Assembly (NCBI RefSeq): GCF_937873765.1
Contig: NZ_CALMZC010000050.1
Location: 25,404 to 89,403, forward strand
Source: an uncultured Thiothrix sp.
Lineage (GTDB): Bacteria; Pseudomonadota; Gammaproteobacteria; Thiotrichales; Thiotrichaceae
Direction of reading: 5' to 3'
Length of the DNA: 64,000 nucleotides
A model generated the notes under the pieces. It worked only from the letters and a program-made list of their open reading frames with translations, was not told the DNA's origin and searched no databases. A program made the position numbers and the translations under genes. This document shows positions 35,279 through 44,856 of the stretch, piece after piece (position 1 is the first letter of the stretch; each line of letters begins with the position of its first letter).

Positions 35279-37711
35279 CTAAAAATGTTTTAAACGCAAT
35301 GAATTCAATACCACAATCAAAGAACTCGCTGACATACCAATTGCAGCCATCCACGGTGCGACCAAACCAGTCGCAGCTAAAGGAATAGCTAAGAGATTAT
35401 AAGCAATTGTCCAAGCGAAATTTTGCTTAATAATGGTTTGCATGCGTCTGGAAGTTTTAATGGCAAAGGGCAACTGCTGTAAACTTTCTGAGAGTAACAC
35501 CATATCAGCGCTTGCTTGCGCCAGTTGAGAACCACTGCCCATCGCAATCGAAACTGCAGCACCCGCTAAAACCGGTGCATCATTGACCCCATCACCCACC
35601 ATGGCGACTACTTTGCCTTGAGCTTGCAAAGCTTTCACGTAAGCTAATTTATCATCAGGTAATTGCTCACCTAAAGCATTAGCAATCCCTAGTTGCTCAG
35701 CCACCTGTTGCACAACCAACGGATTATCACCGCTTAAGAGGCTAACATTAATGCCTGCGTCCCTAAGCTCTTGAATCGCCTCTTTTGCTCCAGCACGGAT
35801 TTGATCCGCTAAACTAATTTGTCCCAACCATCCTGCACTCGAACCTAGATACACTTGTGATTCAGTTGAGCTTACAGCATACGCTAACGGTAATTCTATT
35901 TGAGTTAACTCTGCAACGAAACTGACTGTACCGAGGCGATAACATTCGCCTTGCCAATAACCTTGTACTCCACGCCCAGACTCTGAACTAAGCTGACTGA
36001 TAACATAAGGCTCATGACTTAACTGCAGGATGGCCTTTGCTACCGGATGCTCAGATGCCTGCTCTAAACCCGCTGCTAATGGCTTACACACCGACTTCGG
36101 TAAACTACCGAGAACTTTAAGATCAACGACTATGAGTTGCCCATAGGTCAAAGTACCTGTTTTATCTAAAATCAGTTCATCAATACGCGCCAAGGTTTCC
36201 AAGGCATGCCCACGAGTTGTAAGTACCCCTTTCGAGGTTAACAGTCCTGTTGCAGCCGTCAACGCGGTCGGTGTAGCCAAGGAAAAAGCGCAGGGACAAG
36301 TAATCACTAGCACAGATAAGGCAATCCAAAATGCTTCACTGGGTTGAGATTGATGCCAATAGAGGAAAACTGCAGTGGCCGTTAGCAAAATCAGCGGCAC
36401 AAAGCGTGAAGAAACTTTTTCAGCTAAACGCGCAAGTTCTGGCTTCTCAGCTTGGGCACGCTCTAACAAGCGAATGATGGCTGCCAACACCGTATGGTCA
36501 CCTACTTGACTGACTTGCATAGTCAACGGGCTTTCAATATTGACGGTTCCTCCAACCAGTTTATCGCCTTCAAGTTTACGACAAGGCAGGCTTTCACCGG
36601 TCAATAAAGCTTCATTTGTACTACTAATTCCTGCCAAAACTAAACCATCTGCGGGCACGACTTCGCCAGGTTTAATCAGAACCTGATCACCACTCACTAA
36701 CTGACTGACGGGTACGACTTCTTGTTTACCGTTTTTTAACAAGGTTGCTGTGGCAGGCATTAAACGTACTAAGGCTTCTGCGACTTGCCCAGCCTTATGG
36801 CGCGCATTCATTTCTAAATAACGCCCTGTCAGTAGGAAGAAAGTGAACATCGTCACGGAGTCAAAATAGACTTCACCTCCACCCATCACGGTGGCCCAGA
36901 CACTAGCGGTAAAGGCAATCCCAATACCGATGGATACGGGCACATCCATGCCAAAACGTCCACGGCGCAAATCCCGCCAAGCGGATTGGAAGAAGACCCG
37001 TGCTGAATAGAACACGACAGGCACTGTCATCACTAGACTAATCCAGCGCAGGAAATTTCGCATTTGCCCATCCATGTCAGAAACAGCACCAATATACATC
37101 GCGGCTGCCACCATCATGACTTGCATCATGCCCAAACCTGCTACTGCAATCCGACGTAAAGCAGTGGACTTTTCTTTCTTTTGTAAGGATTCTAAGCGCC
37201 CCGGATCGAAGGGATGCGCGTAATAGCCAATTTCACTAATGGCTTTTAAAACCTTACTTAGCTTTAGTTGACTGGTATCCCAACGTAACGTGGCACGATG
37301 CGTTGAATAATTAACGCGAAAATCCAGCACACCGGGGAGCTGTTTGACATGACGCTCATTCAGCCAAACACAGGCCGCACAGACAATCCCCTCGAGAATG
37401 AGGGAGGCCTCACGCACACTCCCACTGGTTTCGCGCACAAATGAGCGCTGCAAATCGACGCTATCATAGACTTGTAAATCACGCAGTTGTTCGGGAATTA
37501 AATCTTCTGGGCGCGAACCAATATCCGTGCGGAATTTGTAAAAATCAGTGAGCTGATTCGCGACAATAGCCTCAGCAACTGCCTGACAGCCTGAGCAACA
37601 CATCGCTTGCTCACGACCATCAATCTCGACTAAATAACTAGCACCGGTGGGAATAGGCGAACCACAATGAAAGCAATCCGCCGCGAGGTTAAAGGTTTCG
37701 GGTTTGGCCAT
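35279..37711 (-). CDS. ccoI: copper-transporting P1B-type ATPase CcoI for cbb3 oxidase assembly
   Basis: An 810-residue P-type ATPase. The N-terminus carries a CcoI-specific cysteine-rich segment (DCFHCG, MCCSGCQ) and a heavy-metal-associated domain with GIVCAACVW. The membrane part has the CPC transport motif in ITCPCAFSLATP. The soluble domains show TGES, DKTGT (phosphorylated aspartate) and GDGVNDAP. Proteins of this branch move Cu(I) out of the cytoplasm for the oxidase CuB site. It starts two bases after ccoH ends, so translation is probably coupled. Confidence 0.95.
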   Translation of the reverse strand: MAKPETFNLAADCFHCGSPIPTGASYLVEIDGREQAMCCSGCQAVAEAIVANQLTDFYKFRTDIGSRPEDLIPEQLRDLQVYDSVDLQRSFVRETSGSVREASLILEGIVCAACVWLNERHVKQLPGVLDFRVNYSTHRATLRWDTSQLKLSKVLKAISEIGYYAHPFDPGRLESLQKKEKSTALRRIAVAGLGMMQVMMVAAAMYIGAVSDMDGQMRNFLRWISLVMTVPVVFYSARVFFQSAWRDLRRGRFGMDVPVSIGIGIAFTASVWATVMGGGEVYFDSVTMFTFFLLTGRYLEMNARHKAGQVAEALVRLMPATATLLKNGKQEVVPVSQLVSGDQVLIKPGEVVPADGLVLAGISSTNEALLTGESLPCRKLEGDKLVGGTVNIESPLTMQVSQVGDHTVLAAIIRLLERAQAEKPELARLAEKVSSRFVPLILLTATAVFLYWHQSQPSEAFWIALSVLVITCPCAFSLATPTALTAATGLLTSKGVLTTRGHALETLARIDELILDKTGTLTYGQLIVVDLKVLGSLPKSVCKPLAAGLEQASEHPVAKAILQLSHEPYVISQLSSESGRGVQGYWQGECYRLGTVSFVAELTQIELPLAYAVSSTESQVYLGSSAGWLGQISLADQIRAGAKEAIQELRDAGINVSLLSGDNPLVVQQVAEQLGIANALGEQLPDDKLAYVKALQAQGKVVAMVGDGVNDAPVLAGAAVSIAMGSGSQLAQASADMVLLSESLQQLPFAIKTSRRMQTIIKQNFAWTIAYNLLAIPLAATGLVAPWMAAIGMSASSLIVVLNSLRLKHF

Positions 37712-37713
37712 GA

Positions 37714-38571
37714 TTAGCCAGTCAAGGCAGAAACTTGTGTTGTGCCTTTGACTTCATGAATCTCATCACCACGTTGAATACGCAAGACTATCGTCCAAGA
37801 GCCGGGTTCATCCAACTGCACGCTTTGACCATAAGTCCCCAAGGTACTTTCTGGTAAAGTAAAATGCTTATCCTTAGTTTTATCGGCTAGACGTAAAAAG
37901 CTCACCTCAACCTTAGCACCCGTAATGGGCTGACCAGCCTTATCCAAAACACTAATACTAAACACCGTAGGTTTGCCCATGCGTGGTGTTTGTTGCCAGC
38001 CATTTTTTATTTGCCAACCGCGCTCTTTTTGCACTTCAAGCTGGTCTAAATGTTGATTGAACTGCGCATATTTTTCTTTGAAATTATTGGGCACAGGCCC
38101 TGGGAAAACTGAAGTCACTGCCCCCGTTGAAAAGCGCGGATCGGGTAGAAAACGCGCCATAAATTCACTACTCGCACCTTTATTCGCAAGGGTAATGATA
38201 ATGCTATCCACCACCGCTAAAGTCAGGAAAAACACCACGATGATGGCAGGTGCCCAATGAAACCAAGCTTTTTTCGGCTGCTCAGTCGACTGGCCTAGCT
38301 TGATTTCTAAGCGCTGACGATGACTGCGATGGCTGGTAATAATCCCCAAGCCATAGCCACTCATCACATAAAAGGCAAAGTGAATCGCAAATACATCGAC
38401 CCCTGCCCAATGAGTGGCCGCTAAAGGAATGTAAATACCCATCACAATCAGGATGGTTACTAACGCGGCTAGCTTGTTATTCCATTTTAACCCCAGATAG
38501 AGCAGGAAAAACAAAACAAAGGAGGCTAATACGCCAACACCTAAGGTCGTTAGTAAACTGTAATTCTCCAT
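37714..38571 (-). CDS. ccoH: FixH/CcoH-family cbb3 oxidase assembly protein with extra N-terminal membrane domain
   Basis: A 285-residue protein, clearly longer than the roughly 160-170 residues common for FixH/CcoH. The C-terminal 170 residues are the FixH part: a membrane helix (WAPAIIVVFFLTLAVVDSIIITLA) and a periplasmic beta domain ending in a typical GSWTIVLRIQRGDE region. The first 85 residues add three further hydrophobic helices, starting VGVLASFVLFFLLYLGL. CcoH stabilises early cbb3 assembly. The order ccoG-ccoH-ccoI-ccoS supports the identity. The extension could be a fused membrane partner or simply a lineage-specific form. Confidence 0.85.
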   Translation of the reverse strand: MENYSLLTTLGVGVLASFVLFFLLYLGLKWNNKLAALVTILIVMGIYIPLAATHWAGVDVFAIHFAFYVMSGYGLGIITSHRSHRQRLEIKLGQSTEQPKKAWFHWAPAIIVVFFLTLAVVDSIIITLANKGASSEFMARFLPDPRFSTGAVTSVFPGPVPNNFKEKYAQFNQHLDQLEVQKERGWQIKNGWQQTPRMGKPTVFSISVLDKAGQPITGAKVEVSFLRLADKTKDKHFTLPESTLGTYGQSVQLDEPGSWTIVLRIQRGDEIHEVKGTTQVSALTG

Positions 38572-38588
38572 AAGCTCTATCTTGCTCC

Positions 38589-40001
38589 TTATGGCATCAT
38601 AAATTGAGAAGGTATAATAACAGGATCGGTGACCTCGCCACTGGTTGGTTCCAATTTAAAGTGGAATTCCTGATTGCGCTTGCTAGCCGCACGTGCCGCT
38701 GCGGGTTGCTTTACTTTAGCAAACACACGAATGCTGCTATCGGGACCCAAACTAATATTATTTGGATCAACTTGCCCCAGCGATAAGCTCGCACCCTGCA
38801 AATCATCGATACTAAGCCGATAACTCGCAGGCGCTTGGGTTTTATTATTGATCTTCACTTCATAACTATTTTGGATACCACCATCGGATAAGACCACATA
38901 TAAAGGACTGCGCACTTGTACCGCCGTCGCTTCCAGCATTTTTGTGCTAGAAATACTCCAGACTAAGTAAAGCGCTGCCAATAAAGTAGCAATTCCATAA
39001 CCAATCGTGCGCAGTTTGAGGAAGTGAGTCTTTTTACCCTCTAAAGCATTTTCCGAGGTATAACGGATCAAACCCCGTGGCCACTGATACTTATCCATAA
39101 TGCTATCGCAAGCATCGATGCATAAAGCACAATGGATACAAGCGATTTGTAGCCCATTCCGGATATCAATCCCAGTAGGACAAACTTGCACACACAAGCC
39201 ACAGTCTACACAATCGCCATGCCCTTGAGTTTGACGTATAGCACGATCACGTAAATCTTTTATTGGCGTTGCGCGCCCAGTAGTACCTTCACCACGCTTT
39301 TGGTCGTAAGACACGATCATAGTATCTTGGTCAAACATAACACTTTGAAAACGGGCATACGGGCACACATGTAAGCAAACATATTCACGCATCCACCCTG
39401 CGGCCAAATAGGTAGTGATCATTAAGAGAAAAGCTGTGAAATAAGCCGAACTAGGTGCATTACCTGTAAAAAAATCTTTCGTGAGCGTAAAAGCATCACC
39501 CCAATATAAAACGAAGGTCAAACCAGTCCACAACGACAAAGCTAGCCAAGCAGCATGCGTCGCGCCAAGTTTTAAGATTTTTTCTTGATTCCAAGCTTGC
39601 TTTTCTAAGCGAATCCGTGCAACGCGATCACCTTGGATGGCCTTTTCAATAAAGCGGAAAGCATCCGTCCAGAGAGTTTGAAAACAGAAATAGCCACAGA
39701 ACACACGCCCTAATAAGGTTGTCACGAAAAAGAGTAACACGGCTGCCAGAAATAGGAGTGCAGTCAGCCAAAACACATCCTGTGCATGCATGACCAAGCC
39801 AAACATATAATAGCGACGTGAGGGAATATCAAACATCACGGCTTGATCTGGCCCTATCACACGCTCCCAACGAATCCACGGCAGGATAAAGAACACCGCA
39901 TAGGCCAGCACCATGATGCCCGTTTTTAAATTACGGAAGCGCCCTTGGATCGAACGGGGCTGAATGACGTTCTTTGGCTGAATGACTTGCACATTGCTCA
40001 T
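38589..40001 (-). CDS. ccoG: cbb3 oxidase accessory ferredoxin-type protein CcoG (RdxA/FixG)
   Basis: About 470 residues. Five or so transmembrane helices carry conserved cysteine segments (VFCGYFCFQTLW; REYVCLHVCPYARFQ), followed by two [4Fe-4S] motifs, CVDCGLCVQVCPTG and CIHCALCIDAC, and a C-terminal Ig-like periplasmic domain. CcoG is implicated in reducing Cu(II) to Cu(I) for the oxidase. The frame is open to 40076, but that codon lies inside an FNR box and the next ATG (40037) overlaps the predicted -10, so I take ATG 40001 (MSNVQVIQP). First gene of ccoGHIS. Confidence 0.93.
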   Translation of the reverse strand: MSNVQVIQPKNVIQPRSIQGRFRNLKTGIMVLAYAVFFILPWIRWERVIGPDQAVMFDIPSRRYYMFGLVMHAQDVFWLTALLFLAAVLLFFVTTLLGRVFCGYFCFQTLWTDAFRFIEKAIQGDRVARIRLEKQAWNQEKILKLGATHAAWLALSLWTGLTFVLYWGDAFTLTKDFFTGNAPSSAYFTAFLLMITTYLAAGWMREYVCLHVCPYARFQSVMFDQDTMIVSYDQKRGEGTTGRATPIKDLRDRAIRQTQGHGDCVDCGLCVQVCPTGIDIRNGLQIACIHCALCIDACDSIMDKYQWPRGLIRYTSENALEGKKTHFLKLRTIGYGIATLLAALYLVWSISSTKMLEATAVQVRSPLYVVLSDGGIQNSYEVKINNKTQAPASYRLSIDDLQGASLSLGQVDPNNISLGPDSSIRVFAKVKQPAAARAASKRNQEFHFKLEPTSGEVTDPVIIPSQFMMP

Positions 40002-40035
40002 AACGGCTTTGGATCTCAAATTAGAATGGTCGGGC

Positions 40036-40076
40036 ATACTACCTGAAAGGAGACATTTTACCTTGAGGGAGATCAA
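40036..40076 (-). promoter_or_regulatory. FNR-dependent promoter of ccoGHIS
   Basis: Read leftward, TTGATCTCCCTCAA (40076-40063) matches TTGAT-N4-ATCAA at nine of ten positions. TAGTAT (40041-40036) is a good -10; its centre is 31 bp from the box centre, as expected for a class II FNR promoter. The start of transcription should be near 40029, about 28 bases before the chosen ccoG ATG. Confidence 0.75.
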
Positions 40077-40258
40077 GAGGGAATAGGAATTTTAGAGAAT
40101 GCTAATAAAGTATTTTTACATAAATATCCCTTTAATAGGGTCAAAACTAAACGTTTTATGCCAAGTTATTCGCGACAACAACTCCGCCTACTAGGCGCTT
40201 ACCGATGAAAGCGCTAACATAGCGCCCTCTTGTCACAAGCCATGGTGTGCTAACCCCG

Positions 40259-41614
40259 ATGAATGCTTTGGAATGGCGTGTTGCCTTTTCACTTGCGGCT
40301 GTTTATGCCGTGCGAATGCTGGGTTTATTTATGATTTTACCAGTGTTTGCGCTTTATGCTCACACTTTACCGGGATCGACTGATTTACTTGCAGGGATCG
40401 CTATTGGCATTTACGGATTAACTCAAGCGATGTTCCAGATTCCGTTGGGCATTGCCTCTGATCGTATTGGCCGCAAGCCAGTCATTATCGGTGGCCTCTT
40501 AGTCTTTGCCTTAGGGAGCATGATTGCTGCTCTGTCAGACTCGATCGAACTGATTATTGTTGGGCGTACCTTACAAGGCATGGGGGCGGTTGCCGCCGCA
40601 ACCATGGCTTTAGCCGCTGATTTGACCCGCGAAGAAAACCGCTCTCGCGTCATGGCTTTTATTGGCATGACGATTGGCTTCTCCTTTATGGCCGCGATTA
40701 TTTTAGGGCCCATCCTTTACACACATGCAGGGATGTCAGGCATTTTCTGGTTTACCTTCGGCTTAGCACTTTCAGGGATACTGTTAATCCTATTTGCTGT
40801 ACCGACTCCACTCCATATTCGTGCCCATCGTGATGCAGGGATTATCAGTGATTACCTGCTAAAAGCTCTGAAAAATCCTGCCCTATTACGCATGAATGCG
40901 GGGGTATTTGCTTTACATTTAGTCATGACGGCCAATTTCCTAGTCATTCCTAGTTTATTTAAAGACGAACTTGGTTTAGCAACGCTGAATCATTGGCAAG
41001 TATATTTGCCCGTATTTTTAGTGGCTTTTATTGGGTCTATTCCTTTAATTATTGTGGCTGAAAAGCGTCATAAAATTAAACCCATGCTGTTGGGCGCAAT
41101 TGCCCTATTAGTCGTTGCAGAAATTTTCCTAGCTTTGGGTTATGGCTCTAGCTACTCACTCTTAGCTGCCTTTTCCTTATTCTTCCTCGGCTTCAACTTT
41201 TTGGAAGCGATTCAACCCTCTCTAGTCGCTAAATACTCCACTGTTGAAACCAAAGGTACGGCGATGGGGATTTATAACAGCACGCAGTTTTTAGGGATTT
41301 TTGTTGGGGGTGTACTAGGCGGCTGGGTCAATCAACAGTGGCATGCGGCTGGGGTATTCTGGTTCAGTGCTTTAGTAGCAGCAATTTGGTTAATCATCAC
41401 GCCAAAGCTACCCGCTCCAAGCTTCTATACGAGTCGAGTCGTGCGCTTCACGGCTACTGTTACAGACTGGGAATCAATGTATCAGGCACTGCAAAAAGTG
41501 CGCGGTATTTACGAAGTAGCGATTGTCGCTGAGGAGCAAGTTGCTTATCTGAAAGTGGATAAAAAAGAACTCGACGAACAGGGGCTTCGTGCAATTTTAG
41601 GGGCAGCCGCGTAA
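40259..41614 (+). CDS. MFS transporter of the YajR type
   Basis: About 451 residues. Twelve transmembrane helices with the major-facilitator motif A in GIASDRIGRKPVIIGG fill the first 390 residues. The last 65 residues (VTDWESMYQALQKVRGIYEVAIVAEEQVAYLKVDKKELD) form a small ferredoxin-like domain, as in the YAM domain of YajR. Proton-driven export of an unknown compound is likely. I start at ATG 40259 (MNALEWRVAFSLA), which matches family starts better than the GTG four codons earlier. It is divergent from ccoG, and ssb follows 33 bases later. Confidence 0.88.
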   Translation: MNALEWRVAFSLAAVYAVRMLGLFMILPVFALYAHTLPGSTDLLAGIAIGIYGLTQAMFQIPLGIASDRIGRKPVIIGGLLVFALGSMIAALSDSIELIIVGRTLQGMGAVAAATMALAADLTREENRSRVMAFIGMTIGFSFMAAIILGPILYTHAGMSGIFWFTFGLALSGILLILFAVPTPLHIRAHRDAGIISDYLLKALKNPALLRMNAGVFALHLVMTANFLVIPSLFKDELGLATLNHWQVYLPVFLVAFIGSIPLIIVAEKRHKIKPMLLGAIALLVVAEIFLALGYGSSYSLLAAFSLFFLGFNFLEAIQPSLVAKYSTVETKGTAMGIYNSTQFLGIFVGGVLGGWVNQQWHAAGVFWFSALVAAIWLIITPKLPAPSFYTSRVVRFTATVTDWESMYQALQKVRGIYEVAIVAEEQVAYLKVDKKELDEQGLRAILGAAA

Positions 41615-41647
41615 AATTAGCCGTCATACCTCAAGAAAGGACAGAAC

Positions 41648-42151
41648 ATGGCACGCGGAATTAATAAAGTTATTTTGGTGGGCACGCTTGGACGCGACCC
41701 AGAAACCAAATACATGCCAAGCGGTGGCGCAATCACAAATGTCAGCATCGCTACCAGTGAACAATGGAAAGATAAAAACTCCGGCGAGCGCCAAGAACGC
41801 ACAGAATGGCATCGAGTGGTTTTTTACAACAAACTAGCGGAAATTGCTGGTCAATATCTACGCAAAGGCCAGCAGGTTTATGTGGAAGGCCGCTTACAAA
41901 CCCGTAAGTGGCAAGGTCAAGACGGTCAAGACCGTTACACTACTGAAATCATTGCCGACGAAATGCAAATGCTTGGCGGACGCGCGGAAGGTGGTAGTGC
42001 AGGTGAATTTAATGCTCCACCTGTATCGGCTACCAATAGCAGTTCAGGCAATTATGGTAGTGGTCGTCCCTCTACGCCACCAGCTAACACTAATTCAGCT
42101 CCAGCAGGTCGCAATGACTTTGAAGACTTTGATGATGATATTCCGTTCTAA
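41648..42151 (+). CDS. ssb: single-stranded DNA-binding protein
   Basis: A 167-residue SSB. The OB-fold ([36 protein letters not shown]...) spans residues 1-110. A glycine/serine/asparagine-rich linker leads to the acidic interaction tip DDIPF, which recruits partner enzymes. It protects single-stranded DNA during replication and repair. ATG 41648 follows AAAGGA. It ends at a strong bidirectional terminator. Confidence 0.97.
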   Translation: MARGINKVILVGTLGRDPETKYMPSGGAITNVSIATSEQWKDKNSGERQERTEWHRVVFYNKLAEIAGQYLRKGQQVYVEGRLQTRKWQGQDGQDRYTTEIIADEMQMLGGRAEGGSAGEFNAPPVSATNSSSGNYGSGRPSTPPANTNSAPAGRNDFEDFDDDIPF

Positions 42152-42177
42152 AGAAATGGCTATCAATTAGAACTTCT

Positions 42178-42202
42178 AAAGCCTAGTTTTAAACTAGGCT
42201 TT
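42178..42202. terminator. bidirectional terminator after ssb
   Basis: AAAGCCTAG (42178-42186) and CTAGGCTTT (42194-42202) pair around a seven-base AT loop, with T/A tracts on both sides. It lies between ssb and the convergent isochorismatase-family gene. Confidence 0.85.
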
Positions 42203-42212
42203 TCGAGTGTAC

Positions 42213-42758
42213 TTAACGCAAAAACTGTTTCAAGACTTCTCTAAACTCAGGCGTATTCGCTTGCCCCAACCACTCAAAGGCCACCATTTCTCGACTCACG
42301 ATTTCAGCACCATTTTGGCGCATCCGCTCTAAAGCTAGGATTTTATCTCTTGGCTTACGCGAGCCTACCGCATCTTCCACGACAAATACTTGTAAGCGTT
42401 GGGCGAGTAAATCCAGCACCGTTTGCTGCACACAAACATGCGCTTCTGTACCCACTACCACCCACTGTTGATGGTGTGCATTCGCGTGTTTGAGTAGCTT
42501 GCCCTCTGTGACTGCTGAGAAATGAATTTTTTCAATGATAGTGCTGTCGTCGGACAAACGCGCCCTTAAATTGGCTTCAGTGAAGCCTAAACCTTGCGGA
42601 TATTGCTCCGTTGCTAGTACGGATATGTTTAAATTTTTTGCCACATCGACTAACCAAGTGGCATTTGCCAATACCACCTCACCCTCACAAATTGCTGGCA
42701 AGAGGCGAGTTTGTAGATCAACGACCAACAAGACTGAATCTAGAGCTTGAATACGCAT
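42213..42758 (-). CDS. isochorismatase-family cysteine hydrolase
   Basis: A 181-residue hydrolase of the isochorismatase-like fold. The catalytic triad is visible as D in LLVVDLQTRLLP, a lysine in STIIEKIHFSAV and the cysteine in GTEAHVCVQQTVLDLL, preceded by the usual cis-peptide region. The short form resembles YcaC-like proteins more than nicotinamidase. The substrate is unknown. I start it at ATG 42758 (MRIQALDSVLLVVD) rather than 51 bases upstream, because the fold begins there and GGAG lies before it. It is monocistronic. Confidence 0.85.
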   Translation of the reverse strand: MRIQALDSVLLVVDLQTRLLPAICEGEVVLANATWLVDVAKNLNISVLATEQYPQGLGFTEANLRARLSDDSTIIEKIHFSAVTEGKLLKHANAHHQQWVVVGTEAHVCVQQTVLDLLAQRLQVFVVEDAVGSRKPRDKILALERMRQNGAEIVSREMVAFEWLGQANTPEFREVLKQFLR

Positions 42759-42972
42759 ACTGGGCTTTTCTCCCGAATTTAGACTGAGTTTGCAGGCCAG
42801 TTTAGACACTAATTAAGGCGATTACAGCCGCTAATGAGACATTGATCTATAATTAGGCTCGCATAGCAGCCTTGAGTTAATAGATATTCTAGGCTTATCT
42901 GGGTACACTCACGCCCTAATAACTGAAAGCATCGTTAGTTTTACTGGCTCAGTCTTAGCCGTAGAGGACGCT

Positions 42973-43998
42973 ATGGATTTCCAACAATATATCCGCAAAC
43001 TTAGTGAGCATCAGCCGTTTAGTCAGGCTGAAATGACTGATGCTATGCGCATTATTATGACCGGCCATGCTACACCTGCACAGGTGGGGGCTTTTCTGAT
43101 GGGTTTACGCTTGCGCGGTGAAACGGTTGAAGAAATTACCGCAGCCGCCAGTGTCATGCGTGAATTAGCCACCCCAGTCAAGATAAGTCGAGATTATCTC
43201 GTGGACACTTGTGGTACGGGCGGCGACTCCTCCGGTACGTTTAATATTTCGACCGCAAGTGCTTTTGTGGCTGCTGCTGCGGGTGCTCGTGTGGCTAAGC
43301 ATGGCAATCGTTCGGTGTCGAGTAAATCAGGTAGTGCGGATGTACTGGAAACGGCAGGCATTAATTTAGAACTGAATGCGGAACAGGTCACAGCTTGTAT
43401 TAATGAAGTGGGTGTGGGTTTTTTATTCGCACAAAAACATCATAATGCCATGAAGCATGCGATTGGCCCACGCCGTGAATTAGGAATTCGCACGATATTT
43501 AATCTACTCGGTCCACTCACCAATCCTGCAGGTGCACCCAATCAGGTCTTAGGCGTTTTCGCTAAAGAATGGGTACGTCCAGTGGCTGAGGTTCTGCAAA
43601 AACTGGGGAGTCGGCATGTACTGGTAGTGCATTCATCAGATGGTTTAGACGAAATCAGTATCGCTGCACCGACTTATATCGCTGAAATGAAAAATGGCGA
43701 AGTCAGTGAATACACACTTACACCTGAAGATGTCGGTTTACCTACCGCTGCTTTAGATGAATTAAAGGTTGCGACCGCAGCTGAGAGTTTAGCTATGATT
43801 CGCCGTGCTTTGAGTAACCAGTCCAGTGTTGCGAGTGATATTGTGGCTTTAAATGCAGGCGCTGCTATTTATGTAGCCGGTTTAGCTAGTAGCCATGCAG
43901 AAGGTGTCAAACAAGCTCAAACTGTGATGGCGGATGGCAGTGCATTAGCGCGCTTGCAGCAGCTCGCCCATTTTAGCCAGCAATTTCAGCCTATTTAA
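42973..43998 (+). CDS. trpD: anthranilate phosphoribosyltransferase
   Basis: A 341-residue enzyme that adds the phosphoribosyl group of PRPP to anthranilate, the second step of tryptophan synthesis. The PRPP-binding motif [15 protein letters not shown], the [16 protein letters not shown] loop and the [21 protein letters not shown] region are all intact. ATG 42973 has GAGGA upstream. trpC follows after 14 bases; trpG and trpE, often upstream in pseudomonads, are not here. A TATAAT at 42848-42853 could be the -10 of this operon. The leader shows no Trp-codon run. Confidence 0.97.
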   Translation: MDFQQYIRKLSEHQPFSQAEMTDAMRIIMTGHATPAQVGAFLMGLRLRGETVEEITAAASVMRELATPVKISRDYLVDTCGTGGDSSGTFNISTASAFVAAAAGARVAKHGNRSVSSKSGSADVLETAGINLELNAEQVTACINEVGVGFLFAQKHHNAMKHAIGPRRELGIRTIFNLLGPLTNPAGAPNQVLGVFAKEWVRPVAEVLQKLGSRHVLVVHSSDGLDEISIAAPTYIAEMKNGEVSEYTLTPEDVGLPTAALDELKVATAAESLAMIRRALSNQSSVASDIVALNAGAAIYVAGLASSHAEGVKQAQTVMADGSALARLQQLAHFSQQFQPI

Positions 43999-44012
43999 AG
44001 AAGGAACTTAGG

Positions 44013-44822
44013 ATGAGTCAAACCGATATTTTACAAAAAATCCTTCAGACCAAACAACAGGAAGTAGCCGAGCGCTCTGTACGACTTAGCCTTGCTCAAC
44101 TTAAAGAATTAGCGACCACGGCTGATCCCGTACGCGGTTTTCTAGGCGCTATGCAAGCTAAGCTTCAAGCAAAGCAGGCTGCAGTGATTGCTGAAATCAA
44201 AAAAGCCTCACCCAGTAAAGGGGTGATTCGTGCAGACTTCGACCCACCCGCCATTGCGCAAAGCTATGCACAAGCAGGGGCAGCCTGTTTATCGGTCTTA
44301 ACCGATACGCACTATTTTCAGGGCCATGAAGATTATTTAAAAGCGGCACGCGCTGCTTGTACGCTCCCAGTGATTCGGAAGGATTTTATAATTGATTCTT
44401 ACCAAATTTATGAAGCACGTGCGATTGGGGCTGATTGTATTCTCTTGATTGTCTCAGCCTTGAATGATCAGCAATTAAATGAACTGTATGCGCTTGCCAC
44501 TGAACTGGGTATGGATGTACTTATTGAAGTGCATGACCGTGCTGAACTGCTACGTACCCTGCCCTTAAATGCGCCACTGATTGGGATTAATAATCGCAAT
44601 TTGCGCACTTTTGTGACCTCATTGCATACCACTTTAGATTTACTCGCTGATGTACCCGCAAACACTTTATTAGTGACTGAAAGCGGCATTCATACTCAAG
44701 CTGATGTGCAACTTATGCGTGAGCATCAAGTGCATGCTTTCCTAGTTGGTGAGGCTTTTATGCGCGCGCCTGATCCGGGTGCTGAATTGGCACAATTATT
44801 TTTTCATCCGGTTCAACACTAA
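44013..44822 (+). CDS. trpC: indole-3-glycerol phosphate synthase
   Basis: A 269-residue TIM-barrel enzyme catalysing ring closure of CdRP to indole-3-glycerol phosphate. Signature segments are [56 protein letters not shown] and [10 protein letters not shown]. It is the single-function form (no fused TrpF), second in the trpDC operon. lgt begins 34 bases later on the same strand. Confidence 0.97.
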   Translation: MSQTDILQKILQTKQQEVAERSVRLSLAQLKELATTADPVRGFLGAMQAKLQAKQAAVIAEIKKASPSKGVIRADFDPPAIAQSYAQAGAACLSVLTDTHYFQGHEDYLKAARAACTLPVIRKDFIIDSYQIYEARAIGADCILLIVSALNDQQLNELYALATELGMDVLIEVHDRAELLRTLPLNAPLIGINNRNLRTFVTSLHTTLDLLADVPANTLLVTESGIHTQADVQLMREHQVHAFLVGEAFMRAPDPGAELAQLFFHPVQH

Positions 44823-44856
44823 CCGCTTTATTAGACAATAACTCAAGGCTGCTAGC

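Noticed and set aside
40001..40076. Longer CcoG reading with 25 extra N-terminal residues
   Set aside because: The upstream codons overlap a nine-of-ten FNR box and the predicted -10, so they are promoter rather than coding.
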